A stretch of 64,000 nt of DNA. Source: Dipetalonema caudispina (taxonomy: Eukaryota; Nematoda; Chromadorea; Rhabditida; Onchocercidae). The position numbers and the translations under genes were made by a program. This document shows positions 1 to 12,965 of the stretch, one piece after another; position 1 is the stretch's first letter, and the number at the start of each line of letters is the position of its first letter. The DNA lies in assembly GCA_013365325.1 (NCBI GenBank), contig JABVXV010000015.1, positions 247,732 to 311,731 of the forward strand, given 5' to 3'. The notes beneath the pieces are model-generated. The model was not told the origin of the DNA. It worked only from the letters and a program-made list of their open reading frames with translations, and did not search any database.

Positions 1-220
1 TATTTGATGAAAATTCCTTTTTACCTTCTTCTTACTTCTTTCTCATATTCTGCTCAGCGCACTTTAACAGATTCATATTTAAAGGAGGGAGAAGATTTAT
101 GAATTAGATTTATTCGGAGAAAAATTGTTATCCGAAAAGCTGAAAGTCTGACTTGAAAAAGATTGTTCGATACCTGTATCGATTCTATAATATGACCAGT
201 AGATTTCGAAAAATTTTCAG

Positions 221-597
221 GTAATGATGATGAAAGCAGTGAACTGGAAGCTTTGCCAGAATTATGCTTGGAGCGAAATATCAAAGGACCATTACCTGAC
301 CTTAGTGGAGATCTGGATGAATTCTTTAAAGAAATGGAACATTCTAAAATGCAATCAATTCACCCTCCAACAACGATTAAATTACCGGAAAATGTGAAAT
401 GTATTAGCGATCAGTTATCGCCTACGTTACCATTCGATACATCATTAAGGCCATGCAATCGTAAAATGCCAACAATAGCAAAACTTTTACAAGGACATTT
501 TGATGATGAGGATAGCTATGAAAGTATCCGGAAACGAACACGAACGGATGAATACATGCAATTGACGGATAATCTAGACGTGCAGCTAATTATGTAA
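221..597 (+). CDS. 3'-terminal exon of an unidentified protein
   Basis: An open frame of 124 codons follows a good acceptor (AAATTTTCAG, ending at 220) and stops with TAA at 595-597. The first two bases complete a codon begun in an exon outside the window. The encoded tail is hydrophilic: an acidic start (NDDESSELEALPE), an acidic helix-like stretch (DLDEFFKEMEHSK), a Pro-containing middle, and an acidic/basic end (DDEDSY then RKRTR) that could be a nuclear localisation signal. There is no transmembrane segment and no cysteine-rich module. I do not recognise the family. Codon composition and the splice site support a real exon; function is unknown. An AATAAA-like signal lies near 799. Confidence 0.6.
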
Positions 598-1690
598 ATT
601 ACAAATCACGTAATAATGTGAATTTCGGGAAACATTGATAATTAGAGGACGATGTTAAAATCTAAAAGAATCTCTCATTGCGTTAAAATCTTGCAAAGCA
701 AAATTCTGGAATACTTAAATTTCTTCGGAAATGACGTGCGAGTTTTGGATTTATGAAGTATATGCGTGACCTTAGGTAATAGATGGATGGGTTAGAGTAA
801 AATAAATTTCAATGATTGTATTTAGTGTGTGATCTTGTACCATAAACTGATTGTCACACGATTGCCTCGGTTGTTTTGGTTAAAGAAGCACTCCATTCTA
901 AACTTCGTTAATTATTTATTGACAATTAGTTCCCGTCTAATATACTTAATAAGACATTTAATCCGTATAAATTTTCAATTAATGATCTTTTAGTATCATT
1001 TACAGGTAGCAAGTTATTATTATCATAGATATTATTTTATTTAGTAACTATGATGTATTGAATAATTTCAATGATTGTAAGCAATATTGCAATTAATAAT
1101 GTTAGCTAATTTATAGTACTAATATTGCAAGGCGACTAGTAGAGAAAGTATTTCAATTCCTAACCTTCAATGCTGGCTTTCAAACTAACTCTTTAATGAT
1201 TTGTTTATTTCATTAAACATCTTCGGAAAGTCAATTTCATCCATATCAGGTTAGGATGTAAATGTTAGGATCAAAAATTACTAAATTGATCAAACGAAAT
1301 TGTGCTTATAAAACTGTTGAAATTTGTTGAATTTACTCCTCAGAGATTTTTTATTTAGATGGAACCGATAAGAATTTTCTATAGTTTGGGTAATAAAAAT
1401 TGCTAAATTCATGAAATAATTTAACTGTCCTTATAATGAGATTCTTCACATATCAGTTATCGTGATATAAATCTCAACCTAGCTAGAAATCTAAATGTAC
1501 TCAAAATATCAGAAGTATTATATCTTAGTAGGGTATATTCGGTTAGATTGAAATACTTTCCAATGAATGAAAATTAGTTCAATTCTAAAATGTTTATTTA
1601 ATTGTTCTATTCTTTAGTTTATATATTTCAAATTATACCTCATATCATTAGTTGCCCAATGATTATTTATACATAATATTTTTTTAAAAG

Positions 1691-1731
1691 TATACATATA
1701 TATATATATTTATGTGTGTGTGTGTGTGTGT
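1691..1731. repeat. TA/TG dinucleotide microsatellite
   Basis: A compound simple repeat: alternating TA for about 20 bases, then (TG)n for about 18 bases. Confidence 0.9.
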
Positions 1732-2795
1732 AAATTGAATAAGTAATTATTAGATACTTCTGATAAAGTTGCATTTAGAAATGAATTTTGAGTCAAATTG
1801 TGATATGATAACTGACTGATATATGTAAAATGTTTTAGCACTTTGTACATCAACCAGAGAGATATGATGCTTATTTTCAGTAAACGCTTTTTTATTTTTG
1901 TTTATTCAAATTTGATAATCATCAAAGATATCTAAACATTATTTGATGGAAAATGCATAACTTCGAGCATAAAATCTCAGTTGATATTTCAATACATCCA
2001 TGATTTTACCTGCCTAATGAATAAATTAATGAAGTAAGCGCTATAAAAAATTAAAGAGTTGAATTAATTCGAAACAAACTAATGCTGTTAAACTTTTAAA
2101 ATCTATGTTTTCTTCAGGAAATTAATTTTATTATATACATGTGTACTGCAGTTTTCAACTCTGAAATTTACCCAATTTTTAATAATAGCTGGATGTCATG
2201 ATTTAGGCAACAATGACATCGTTGAAGATATATAAGCGGAAGTGTCAGCTGTGTCATAGTAAAAAGGCGACCAAATAATTTGTCGAAAAAAGACTTGAAA
2301 ATCGTTAAGGGATATGCAAACAGAGGAAATTAAATTATTAAACTAGGTCAATGCATGTAGGTTTCTGTGTTATCTACCGATGATTCTCATCATATTATGG
2401 TAGCTCTTTGAAGACCCTAATGTGCCATACGGTTGCATAAATTACATGAACAAGTCTCATTTTTCTCCGCCGAAATCTATGAGTCCTCGAGATACGGTGC
2501 AATATTTCACTTTGGATCAAAACAATTAACCTTTCTTTAGCATCAAATATTGATAACTGAATGATTTACAGAAATGTTGCAGAATGCTACCGTTCTAATT
2601 TATCATCGTGATACCTCATATACATTTTTTACGATGGTACGTCAATATTTCCTAGTTTTTCCAAAACTATAAGTTCAGGCTAAATTGAAATCCTGCTGAA
2701 TTTTTCTTTCATTTGTTAGAAAATTTGTGTAAATATGAATTTGAATTTATTTGCTCAGTTTTTAGCATAGAATGAATTCAAAATTTGTGGGAGAT

Positions 2796-2889
2796 AGATT
2801 ATTGCAGTGATTATTTGATATCTTTTCACTACACTAAACTTAAGATTATTGCAGTGATTACTTGATATCTTTCCACTACACTAGACTTA
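2796..2889. repeat. 47-bp tandem duplication
   Basis: Two head-to-tail copies of a 47-bp unit (2796-2842 and 2843-2889) that begins AGATTATTGCAGTGATTA. They differ at only a few positions, so the duplication is fairly recent. It is non-coding. Confidence 0.85.
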
Positions 2890-5159
2890 ATGATATTCTT
2901 ATTCTTCACCACTTCATTTACGATATAGATCAACGTAGTACTAGAATATCGAAATGATATCTACCTGTTATAACTAAATGTGTTACACAGAAAGTCACCA
3001 AATATTTTGTGATACGTGAATGATGATAGCACAAGGAATTACGCAAAAAAGAATGAAATTCACCTTATTTGAACGAGCCATGAGATTCTGAATCCTATCA
3101 ATCTAACAGAGTTACGAACTTATAGCTTCAATAATCCTCAATCTAAAAGAAAATAAACAGTAGTATTTGGCAAGTAAACAACAAAATATTGAGAGAGTAG
3201 ACATTTTGTTTAAAACACTAATGTTCGGCATCAACGAAGGCCAGAAACGATGAAGGAGTAATTTGTGATCATTTAATTTAATCATCAATAGGAATTAAAT
3301 TATTACCGTAATCAAAGTTAATATAGTATAATGATAAATTATACTTCTCTTCACTATTCTAATGCAAGCGAAATCATAGACTGCATGCATTTTTCTGGCT
3401 GTGAAATGTATGTGATAACATTGGTCCTGAATTTTCCACTTAAATTACCTATAACGAACGATACATTATTAGTAATCAAGCACGCGTCATCAAAATTTAC
3501 TTCTCTTTCTGATACATTTGTGTTCTACATTGTTATCAGTACCAAAATTAACATTTATTCACCCTTAATGAAGTTACACGACGGGAAAAAATATCACGAA
3601 AAGATGAATTAGAAACGATTTAAATTTAATACATAAAAAGGTGAATTGCGTGCGCAGCATCTGCACGAAACATTGCAAAAACACATTAAAACTGACACAT
3701 TTCCCATTAGTAATACAAAATAATAAATGACTGTTATCTTCCTCTAACCAGTTCAACAACCTTAAAATCATTTCTTGAAACAAGACAAAAAGGACAGGTT
3801 AGAAAGATCTTACGTGTGATGAATTGCTAATCAAATGATCATCACATAAATAGTCAGCAGGGAAGAATTCTATGAAATTTATTCAATTATTATTTTCAAC
3901 CATTGACTTTATTTAATTCTACCACGAATGAACTACTCCTAGCATTCATATCAGTTAAAAAAAAAAAAAAAAAAAAGTTAGAATGACCTGAGATTTTAGT
4001 TTCAAAATATAGAAAACTAAATATTTGAGAGTAAATCATGGGAATATGTTAAATAAAAATCGAAACCATACTGTCTAACAATTTCAATTAGTAATTAAAA
4101 AAAGAACTTATACCTATGGATAAAAACTGAGTTCGACATCATAGAGGAAAAAGCTTAAAATATAAAAACATTTTCTCTCTCTCTCTCTCTTTCAATTTTG
4201 TCATCACACGTGATACAACGGTATTACGTCACTTGCCTACAGTTCGTTACACAACCAACCCTCATATATACACATACACACCCATATGGTTTCACCTATC
4301 TATCTTGTTCGGCATCTTTCCAACTCGTAACTACCGATCTCGTTGTTCACGAATTTACGAATTTTTTGATTTTCAAAATTTTAGAATAAAACTTAATTTG
4401 AATGCTTTAAACCTAAGAAAGAATAGGAAAAAAGTATTCGATTATGATAACATTCCATATCTAAGTATCATGACGCGTATATCAGGTTTACTTTATGTAG
4501 GATTGATTTAATAAATTGGTCTTCTAAAATATTTTTTCAAATACGATAAAAGTGGCTGCGTATGGAAAAGATACAAAGATAGATTATTCAAGTAATAGTG
4601 GAATTAGTAGTAAACGAGAATTTTCAAAGGAAAAATCTTAAATCCAAAATTAAAATTGTTCAATCTTAATTCAGCAATTAAAATAGAGACTGGAAATAAG
4701 GACATTGAAACTCAATTTCATTATCAATCCGCTATCTAGATAAAATTAACTAAGAGTTGATTAATTTATTTAGTGTTTCCTGATCAACTCAAAAGATTAG
4801 CAAGGTCCATGTTTCCCGACTATAATTTAATTGAACTTTAAATAGTAACTCTTCTCCTCTAACAGAAAAACCTCTCTTATGATACAGGCATATTCAGAAA
4901 AACATTACAACAAAACGAAAAAAATTACTCAAATCATTCCCTATAATTTATCACAGCTTAAACATTATTCAACCATTTCAAATCCAATTTGAATTTTAGG
5001 AACGACATAAGAAACACTTTTAATCTTGTTTAAACACTGCCTCGCCTACCATAACTAACTATTTGATCGTTTTCTCAATCTTTGTCATTTTATATCTTGC
5101 AATTCTTATTAATCTTTGATGCCTCTTCAATTCTTGCACTATTTTCCGCTCATTAATCA

Positions 5160-5335
5160 TTGCCAATAGCAGCAACATTTCTCATCCTGTTAACTGTCCT
5201 TATCTCAATCCCACTGTCGACACCGCTGCCACATCCTCTCATCATTCCCGGGTCTTCAAGTAAATCATCCAGTATCCCTTTCCCCCCGCTCTTAAGATCT
5301 CTCATCTGGGAAATCGATGGTCTATACGAGTACAA
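5160..5335 (+). other. candidate exon of a small secreted peptide
   Basis: A segment clearly richer in GC than its surroundings is open on the + strand. It reads as a hydrophobic signal-peptide-like stretch (ATFLILLTVLISIPLSTPLP), then a Ser/Pro-rich spacer and a short acidic/aromatic end (SLIWEIDGLYEYKTR). A possible donor (GTTGGA) follows. There is no in-frame ATG: an in-frame TAA lies just upstream, so a start would need an upstream exon that I could not find. The minus strand is also open over the same bases. Treat as a weak candidate, for example a neuropeptide-type precursor, not a gene call. Confidence 0.2.
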
Positions 5336-6220
5336 GACTCGTTGGATAACAATGAGTTTATGTTATCGTTATGAAATTATTGGTCTCCTGATAGTATATA
5401 TTTTTCTACAAGAACTGGTGCTAATACAGAAATCTATTACATTTATTATCATTAGCGGGAAGATATCTCTCTATTCATAGTAGAAATAAATGATCACTTT
5501 ATTAACTTACTAATAATAGTAGATCATAATTTGGTATCATTTCCATCATTCTTTTCTTTTTCAAATCATTTTGATCATTAATACCTATAAGTTATTGGTT
5601 GCTTTCATCATCTTACATTCATACCAATTTAACACACATCAATTGATGTAATTTTGCATATTCAATTGTAAGATAGCTTACGTTAATTTTAGATTTTGCA
5701 TTCATTATATGGTGATGTATTTTATATGTATAAATGCTGTAGAAGAGGAGAAAAACATTTTGTCAAAGTAAATTTCATTTTAAGCAATACGGAAAGGATG
5801 AGTGATATGGAGTGAATGTGTGTTGGAATGTTTGTTTGGAAGCCTTTCATATTGAGGAAAATTTACCATCGATTTTTAATTTATCCAGAATCTGCTAATA
5901 CTTTGGCTTACATTTGTGATTTATCTCTTTGTGAAATTACAAAAAAAAAAGTGTTGCTTAGAAATGAACTTACAATGTCTCAATACTAATGATATGTTAC
6001 TAATCTTGATTGTTGTGATGATATATGTAATATAGCGGAATATGCCGAGATGATAGAAGTTCATTGGAAGTAGTCGGAATTATTTTGATAGTGCGAATTT
6101 GAAGGGAAGCTAAAATTTCGGTATCGGTTATGATTACTGCTGTTATACGGTGCTTTGGAGGTAGCAGTTGTTGACGAATTTATTTTCAACACTACGGCTA
6201 CTTTTGTACGACAAAATTCA

Positions 6221-9200
6221 ATGGGCGCTTTTCTCGATAAACCGAAAACTGACAAGAATAATGACCAAGGAGTAGCGCATGTAAGCCTGATGATCTTTTT
6301 TTTATTAAAATTTAAAAATATTTCCACTTTTTTTTGTAGTACCGATATAAAATTTTTCAAACTGTTTAATTCGTCTTATGAATATCGGAACACTAAAGGC
6401 AAGACTTTGAAATCAAAATTTATTGAGTTATTTGAATAACAGTATTTTTTATTAGGATTTCTAGGGTGGAATGATCTCTTGGATTTCACATTTTACACAG
6501 TTTTTAGTGAATATTATTAACGTTTGTAGTATTTAATCACAATTTCTTGTAACGACAGTTACTCATTATTCTTGATCCTACTTAATCAGTTACTGTACGA
6601 TTTCGATTTTTATGTTAATAACGTACTGCTTCCGTACTGAATATTCCTTCTATCATTGTGAGTACAAAGATGAAACTTTCTTGTGCCTTATGATACACAT
6701 CATCCCATTAAAGAGTTAAAGTTTTATACCTCAAATGAAGATGAAATATATTTTCCACTTCCTATTGCAGGGCACCCGATATGCAGTAGCATCGATGCAG
6801 GGTTGGCGTATTGACATGGAAGATGCTCATGTTGTCGAGATTTCAATGTCTTCAGAGCCACCGTTCCTTAATTGGTCGTTCTATGCCGTTTTTGATGGAC
6901 ATGCCGGGAATAAAGCTGCCCAGCATTCGGCTGAAAATTTGCTAAAAACTTTGCTTGCTACATCACAATTCGCTCAGGTTTCTGTTTTTCTCTTCAGTTT
7001 TCTTTTTTCTAAAAAACTTTTAATTTGTCAGTTTTGATCAGTTATTGGTGACGATTCAAGGGCTGGCCTTTTTCAGTTCGTTTGATAGGTGTAGTGAACT
7101 AAAAATGGTTTTTTCTTTTTTTAATTAGACAGGAACTTAATAGTTTTTGAATTAGATTATTAAGTAATTATGATCGACTCCTTGTCTGTCTTTTCTCCTT
7201 CTGATTTACTTTTTCTTTTCAAAGAGACCTTTTTCTTTTGGAATTTGGGAGAAATCCTTTCCCTAGAAATTTGAAAGTTCCTGGACAATTTAATGCACAA
7301 ATTGCGAGTTTTGTCATTAAATATTTTTCAATAAATTCAGATAGTACAGAAGCTGAATCATTCATCGGGAGTAATGGATGCGGCAGCACTTTCACTTCTC
7401 GAGGAAGGCATTAAGGAAGGGTTTTTAACCTTGGATGCGAAATTGCGAGAAAGACATGAGACTGATGAGGACAATGAACGTAGCGGTACCACTGCCATAT
7501 GCGCTATCGTGACCCCGTCGCACATTGTTCTCGCGAACCTCGGTATGTTTTACACAATAGATGGGTCTTAGGTACTCGAAGTATTTTCTGTTGCTTTTCT
7601 GAATCCTGAAGATTCCTGATCATCTTACATTTGAGCTTAAATAGAAAATACATTCCATTGATTAACATCACTGATTTTGTTGATCTGCATATTGACACTA
7701 TGTAGTATGCTGTAGTTTTTACTAATTTATAACTACATGATAGGGAATTCTCGTTGTATGAAGTAGATTTAACAGATTTCCCTCCTTTGTTTACATTTTT
7801 TTTTGACTTTTAGGCACTTTTTTATTTATAAAAACTGAGATAATTATTTCAATTTTAGTATTTTGTGCCTATTATCAGTTAGGAACTGTTGTGAAAAGCA
7901 GCCATTCATTTGCATGTTTTAAACAGCACTCAGACTTACTGTCTTATACATAACTCAATGGATTGAATTCTTCATGAATTATATATTCATGTTGCATGAT
8001 TGCTTTGAGATATTTTTGTATTTTATGAATATTCAGGCGATTCTCGTGCTGTATTGGCACGGAAAGATCAAGCAGCATTTGGCACCGAAGATCATAAACC
8101 GTTTCTTCCAAAAGAACGCGATCGTATTGTGAATGCTGGTGGTTCCGTGATGATCCAGCGTGTCAACGGTAGCTTAGCGGTATCTCGAGCACTCGGTGAC
8201 TTTGAATACAAAGCTGTTCCAGGTTTGGATGCAACGAAGCAGTTGGTCAGTCCGGAACCAGATATCTATACGATTGTAAGAGATCCGGTAAGGATACTCC
8301 ATTTGGGTAATGAGAAGGACAAAAACTGATGTTATATATTTCTAATAGTCATAATTCTACTAATGCTATAATTAGCAGGGAATAAATGGTGTTCATTAAA
8401 AGTTTGGAGACGGCGCTCCGGAAAGTCGATGTCGATCTTATCCGACATGTAACCATCAATAGGTGGCGCACCATACGTTGTTAATTTTTTAGAATCCTGT
8501 TCATTTTTGCTTCCCTTTCTTGATATTCTCGTACTCAATTGGACTTCATTACTTCTGCTGTAAGAATATAAAAAAAATAACTTTTTTTTTCAGAAGACAA
8601 ACTATCGGATACTTTACGTAGGTTATTTCAGAATGTGGATGAGTTCTTGTTACTTGCTTGTGACGGAGTTTATGATGTCATGGAAAATACCGAAATTTGT
8701 AGTTTCGTAAAATCACGTCTCCTTGTAACCAGTGATCTCTCGAGTGTTGCAAATCAGGTTTTTTCTTTTTTTTTTTTTCGGGATGGGAAACTCTTATATC
8801 AGTTTTGAAGCTTGTCACCTTAAGAAATGGTATTGCTTGATCTAATCTTGGAATATTTCTGATGACACATCTTAATCAGCCGAAATGCTGGTCAAAAATG
8901 AGTATTTTCGTTTTTATAATTCATATTAAATACTTCTTTCACTTAATCCTTCATCTGAGGTGATTTGAAGTTCCAAGGTTCCTCCCTAAAATGGTGTAGG
9001 AAGAGTATTTAATTTAAAATGCCACAACAGAGCTACTAATGGTTTCTTGCTTATTACAGTTTCAAAAGAAATTTTTACCCAGAAGATGACTGATGATCCA
9101 AAACTATAAATAGTTGCAAATTAAGTTACGTTAAGAATCTTGATAGGTTTTCTATATAATGCAATAAAGTTAAAAAATTTTTAGATTATTGAATTTCTTT

Positions 9201-9846
9201 CCAGGTACTCGATGCTTGTTTATCAAAAGGCTCAAGAGATAACATGACTATTATATTGGTCTGTTTTGATGCAGCACCGAAGGTTGATCAAGAAGCAGTC
9301 AAAAAAGAAGAAGGGTGGAAGCAAAAGATCTTCGAACGAGTGCAAGGTTCTTTTTCGGAACTGTATTTTATGTAAAATGAAGTCTGTTGTTGTCTTATTT
9401 GTATCTATTCTGCTTCTAGCATTTTTGCTTTTTACTAACTGGCGAGCTAAAGGTTATAACGAAGTATATTGAAGTATGAAGTAAAGTTTCAATGAATGAA
9501 ATTCTATCATTATATGTATTGGTTGACCATGTAAATTGTTAGTAAAAGGTTAGTGGCAGCGAAATATATCATCTACTTAGAATTATAATTTTTTTGATCA
9601 CTTCGATGAAATAATTTGTCTAAAACCGCAGAAATTTATTTTTCAGAAATTCTCGAGGAGCATGGAAAACAATCACATGTTGATGCTGAATTTATAATGC
9701 GTGAATTGGGTGGGGAAGTGACACAAGCCTGTCCGACAGGTGTTAGTATCCATGCGGCACGATCAGTTATTGATAGTATTTTGGCGGAACGTGAAGCAAA
9801 GAATGAGAAAACGCGCTCGGCTTCATCTTCGCCCGGGAGAACTTGA
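6221..9846 (+). CDS. ppm-1.A: PP2C-family Ser/Thr phosphatase (PPM1A/PPM1B type)
   Basis: Seven exons: 6221-6280, 6771-6977, 7341-7542, 8037-8287, 8632-8757, 9205-9346, 9647-9846, giving 395 residues. The start is fixed by the family N-terminus [10 protein letters not shown], shared with vertebrate PPM1A/B. Metal-binding motifs are intact: MEDAH (E37, D38), FDGHAG (D62, G63), ACDGVYDVM (D251) and GSRDNM (D294). RSGTTA (136-141) and [11 protein letters not shown] (205-215) are also present. The end (about 300-395) matches the helical C-terminal PP2C extension of PPM1A/B. As known for the family, this is a Mg/Mn-dependent cytosolic and nuclear phosphatase that damps stress-kinase and TGF-beta/BMP signalling; here that is inferred. 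Possible poly-A signals lie at 10835 and about 10896. Confidence 0.95.
8332..8557 (-). other. coding-like antisense segment inside a PP2C intron
   Basis: Within the PP2C intron 8288-8631 the minus strand is open for 75 codons to a TAA at 8332. A strong minus-strand acceptor (TATTCTTACAG, next to 8557) precedes it. The reading is soluble and varied (for example [18 protein letters not shown] and FPERRLQTF), unlike the Lys/Asn/Phe-only noise of random frames here, and the DNA is locally GC-richer (8405-8490). I found no upstream exon or ATG. It may be the last exon of a nested antisense gene, a gene fragment, or chance. Family not recognised. Confidence 0.25.
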
Positions 9847-12800
9847 TTTTTTGAAAATTTTCTTAAAAGGTCGTAGTTGAAGTTTCTTTTAATAGACTTG
9901 CTTTTTGGGAAATCTAATTTAAAAGCATTTGCATTGAGCTTACTATAGATATTTATTGTTGATCACCAGAAATACTCTAGTGTTTGATTTGAGCTGTTTT
10001 GTGGATTAGCAACAATTTTTTAAAAGCATTTGCAAAGTGTATGTAGTTGCGATATAATTGATGCATTCATCAATTCAGATGTGCGTAACCTGCTACAATC
10101 AATCTACTTCTTTATGCTAAGCAAAATCAAATCCGTTGGAATTGCTGGTGTTGAATAAGGCGGCTTATAATGTCGGTGGAATCATATGAAGTTTTTTATC
10201 TTGATTACTAGGAGCACACTGGTTGTAGAAATATTTCGTTTGACATTTTTTGAAATAATGTTTGTTTTCCACTACCTTTATCGTATTAGCTGTGAGCAAA
10301 TGTGAGCAATGTCAGTTATTTTTTTTTTTCTAAAATTTTTATATTCTTCTTTTTGTTTGTTTGCGAGCTAAATGTGATCTTGTTTGATCGTAAATTTCGA
10401 ATGGAAGTTTGTGTTGATGAAAATTTTGCATTCGATTGGTTGAAGTTGATGAATGGGGAGTATAGAGCGTATAACACAATTTATTAAGTCCTTAAAGATA
10501 GGTCAAGTAACTGTTATTATTTGCAAGTTGTGCTATTAAAGAAAGTTTACTGGAAGTGAAATGTTTTGTCGATGTCGGGGAGGTTATGTGAGGCTACTCC
10601 TTTTAGAGTTTAAAGTATTGAGTGAAAGTCGCATGAAACTACTGTTTAAATTTCAGATTCGTTTTAACTGTCTGTTCAAATAGGTAGATCAGATTTAGGA
10701 AAAGAGATAATTTTTTTATACGAATGATAGCAATCATCGATAGATACCATGTATGAGAAAGTATGTGGTTGACTTTAGATTTGGGCATTTGTTGTATTCA
10801 AGAATCCAGTGTAATGGTTTTTAACTTGGATTAGAATAAAATTTTTCTGATTAAGAAGCAAGGTGTAGGACATTTATTTTGTTAGAACCCTATGTAAATA
10901 AAAATTGCTGTTTTTTCCACAGGCTGATTGGAATTTTGAAGTGAGCGCTTTCTTATTATAGGTCCAAAAAAATACGGAGGCAAATTATTATCGTGGAAGT
11001 TCATATAGTTTGTACGAAATTATGCATCTTGTAATTATTGACGTGCGCGATATTTTTTTTGTTCATGTCGTTTTCTTGGAACTCCTTTTACTTCAAAATT
11101 AGAAAAATCACATTACTGGCCCCTTTCTGTCTATTTAAATTTTTATTTGTTGGATAACTATTTGTTATATGGGGAAAATTTTGATCTCATGAAGTTATAT
11201 AATTCGGCTGAATGTCAAAAAGTTTGTATGCTTTCAAAATTTCGATAAAATCATAGTTTCTAATTCCATATTAACATACTTTAAATGCAAACTATAAATC
11301 ACGGACTGCTTAATTTGTTAGTCAATGCTGCTAGGTATTTTCAGCTACTACAACTTTTCTCAGCAATAGTGTTGGCCTATTTTTCTCCTTGTTTTTGCTG
11401 TTTCTTGTCCCAAATCTTTGATCTGGAAATTGATTTTTGAATTTTAATTTTTAAGAAGGCACCCGATACACATATTATTTGCATGACCTGTTTTTGAACA
11501 TCAGCTTCACATTTTCTTTTGTTTCTTGGCTTCTTGAAATGAAACATATTCTTGTTACATACAGATTATATTTCTTATAGAAACATTCATTGATATCGCT
11601 GTAATATTTTTATACACGTGCTACATATTGGTTCATAAGGTGCTTGGGTGGACATTTTTGATGTATCTTCAGCTTTGTGTGAAATCAATTTAAGTTAGAA
11701 TGTTAGATCTGGCATATTATTTTCCGTATTTCTGTGAGAAAAATATTTCCATGAAAATAATCTGCAATACAAGAAATTTCACGAAAAAATTAAAGTTCGA
11801 AAAGGTTTCTATTTGATTTATTGTCGGGGGAAACTGTTCCAGCCAGTTGAGCTTCGTTGATAGCAAGACCCTTTTTGCTTTTCCGAAATCACTAGTTTAA
11901 AAGGGAAGTTCATTTTCCAACCTCATTTTTTTAAAAACTGGAAAATTTCGTGATTTCTTGATTATTTTTAGTTACTGTTTTCCTGTTCATCCTTTACTCT
12001 CACATTCTCTTACCGGTGCGAAACTTTTTGCAACTTAAAGTTTCATTTTCCAACTTAAGGTTTTAATTTTTTTTTTTTCAGATTTTGCAATTGTATTTCT
12101 CTCGAGCATGAAGTTATGTTCGGCAATGAGAGATTCATTGTATTTATGGAGAGAGGGAAAATTTCTTGGTTCATTTTTCTTTTTTTTTTTTCCGTTTTGG
12201 CTGTGTAGAATGTATGAGTGCATTTCAATGTAAAATAAATGTTTTTGTTCTAAGTTTATTTCATGATGTAAGAATATGCTAGCAATGATTAGGGAATAAG
12301 CACAGACATTTGACGTTAGACAAATTTTTATTAAGCATCTGAAATATATGTTTTTAAGCATGTAAGCATTTGCGAATTTTGTGTCTGGATTATTCATTTG
12401 ATTTATAAGTGCATTTAAAAGTTTTGCATCACTTTAAACAAATGGTTGATCATTGCGGCTGGCATATTTTGTTAACACTTTAACTCTAAATCAACATTAG
12501 TTTAACATCAGCACGCCTTAGAATGGATGAACTGACGTATAAATTTGTCTTGAACTAAATCATATGAAATCTTACATCCATTAATTTAAAATGAAAGTCG
12601 TGTATCCTTTATTTTTAAATTTATTTAAAAAAAAAAATCCCACTTCTTCCATATTTATACATTACAATCAATAGAAAGTGTCACATTTTTTTTTATCAAA
12701 TCGGAAAAGAAAAAAAGTGCAAAAAATTAATATGAGTGAAATATTAAATAGCATAGTAGGGTAATAGCTTTGACTAGAAATAACTGCTGTAAAATTACTC

Positions 12801-12965
12801 AGAAATCATGAAATGTTTCGAATTCAAATTTTCTTCAATTTCTTCTCTATTAAATAATAATCTTGGCTGTTCTTTAGAAATATGTCAGCCAAGATCAGTC
12901 TTTATCCAGCAAATTCCTTTCAAAATACAGCTTTGATAAGTTTCATTGCTAATATTAGTTATTCA
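9847..12965. other. PP2C 3' UTR and intergenic region
   Basis: The first kilobase probably includes the phosphatase 3' UTR (AATAAA at 10835-10840). The rest is AT-rich with poly-T runs and no convincing ORF, RNA gene or repeat on either strand. Confidence 0.5.

Larger units (their letters stand above)
598..6220. other. intergenic, no supported gene
   Basis: AT-rich sequence with short random ORFs only. It holds a TA/TG dinucleotide tract (1691-1731), a 47-bp tandem duplication (2796-2889), a CT tract (4173-4190), poly-A runs (around 3958-3977) and one GC-richer segment at 5160-5335 listed separately. I see no tRNA or conserved domain. Confidence 0.5.

Noticed and set aside
4233..4511. 92-codon ORF on the + strand
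   Set aside because: No upstream or downstream exons, no recognisable motif, and two overlapping frames are open, as expected by chance near the CT and CA repeats.
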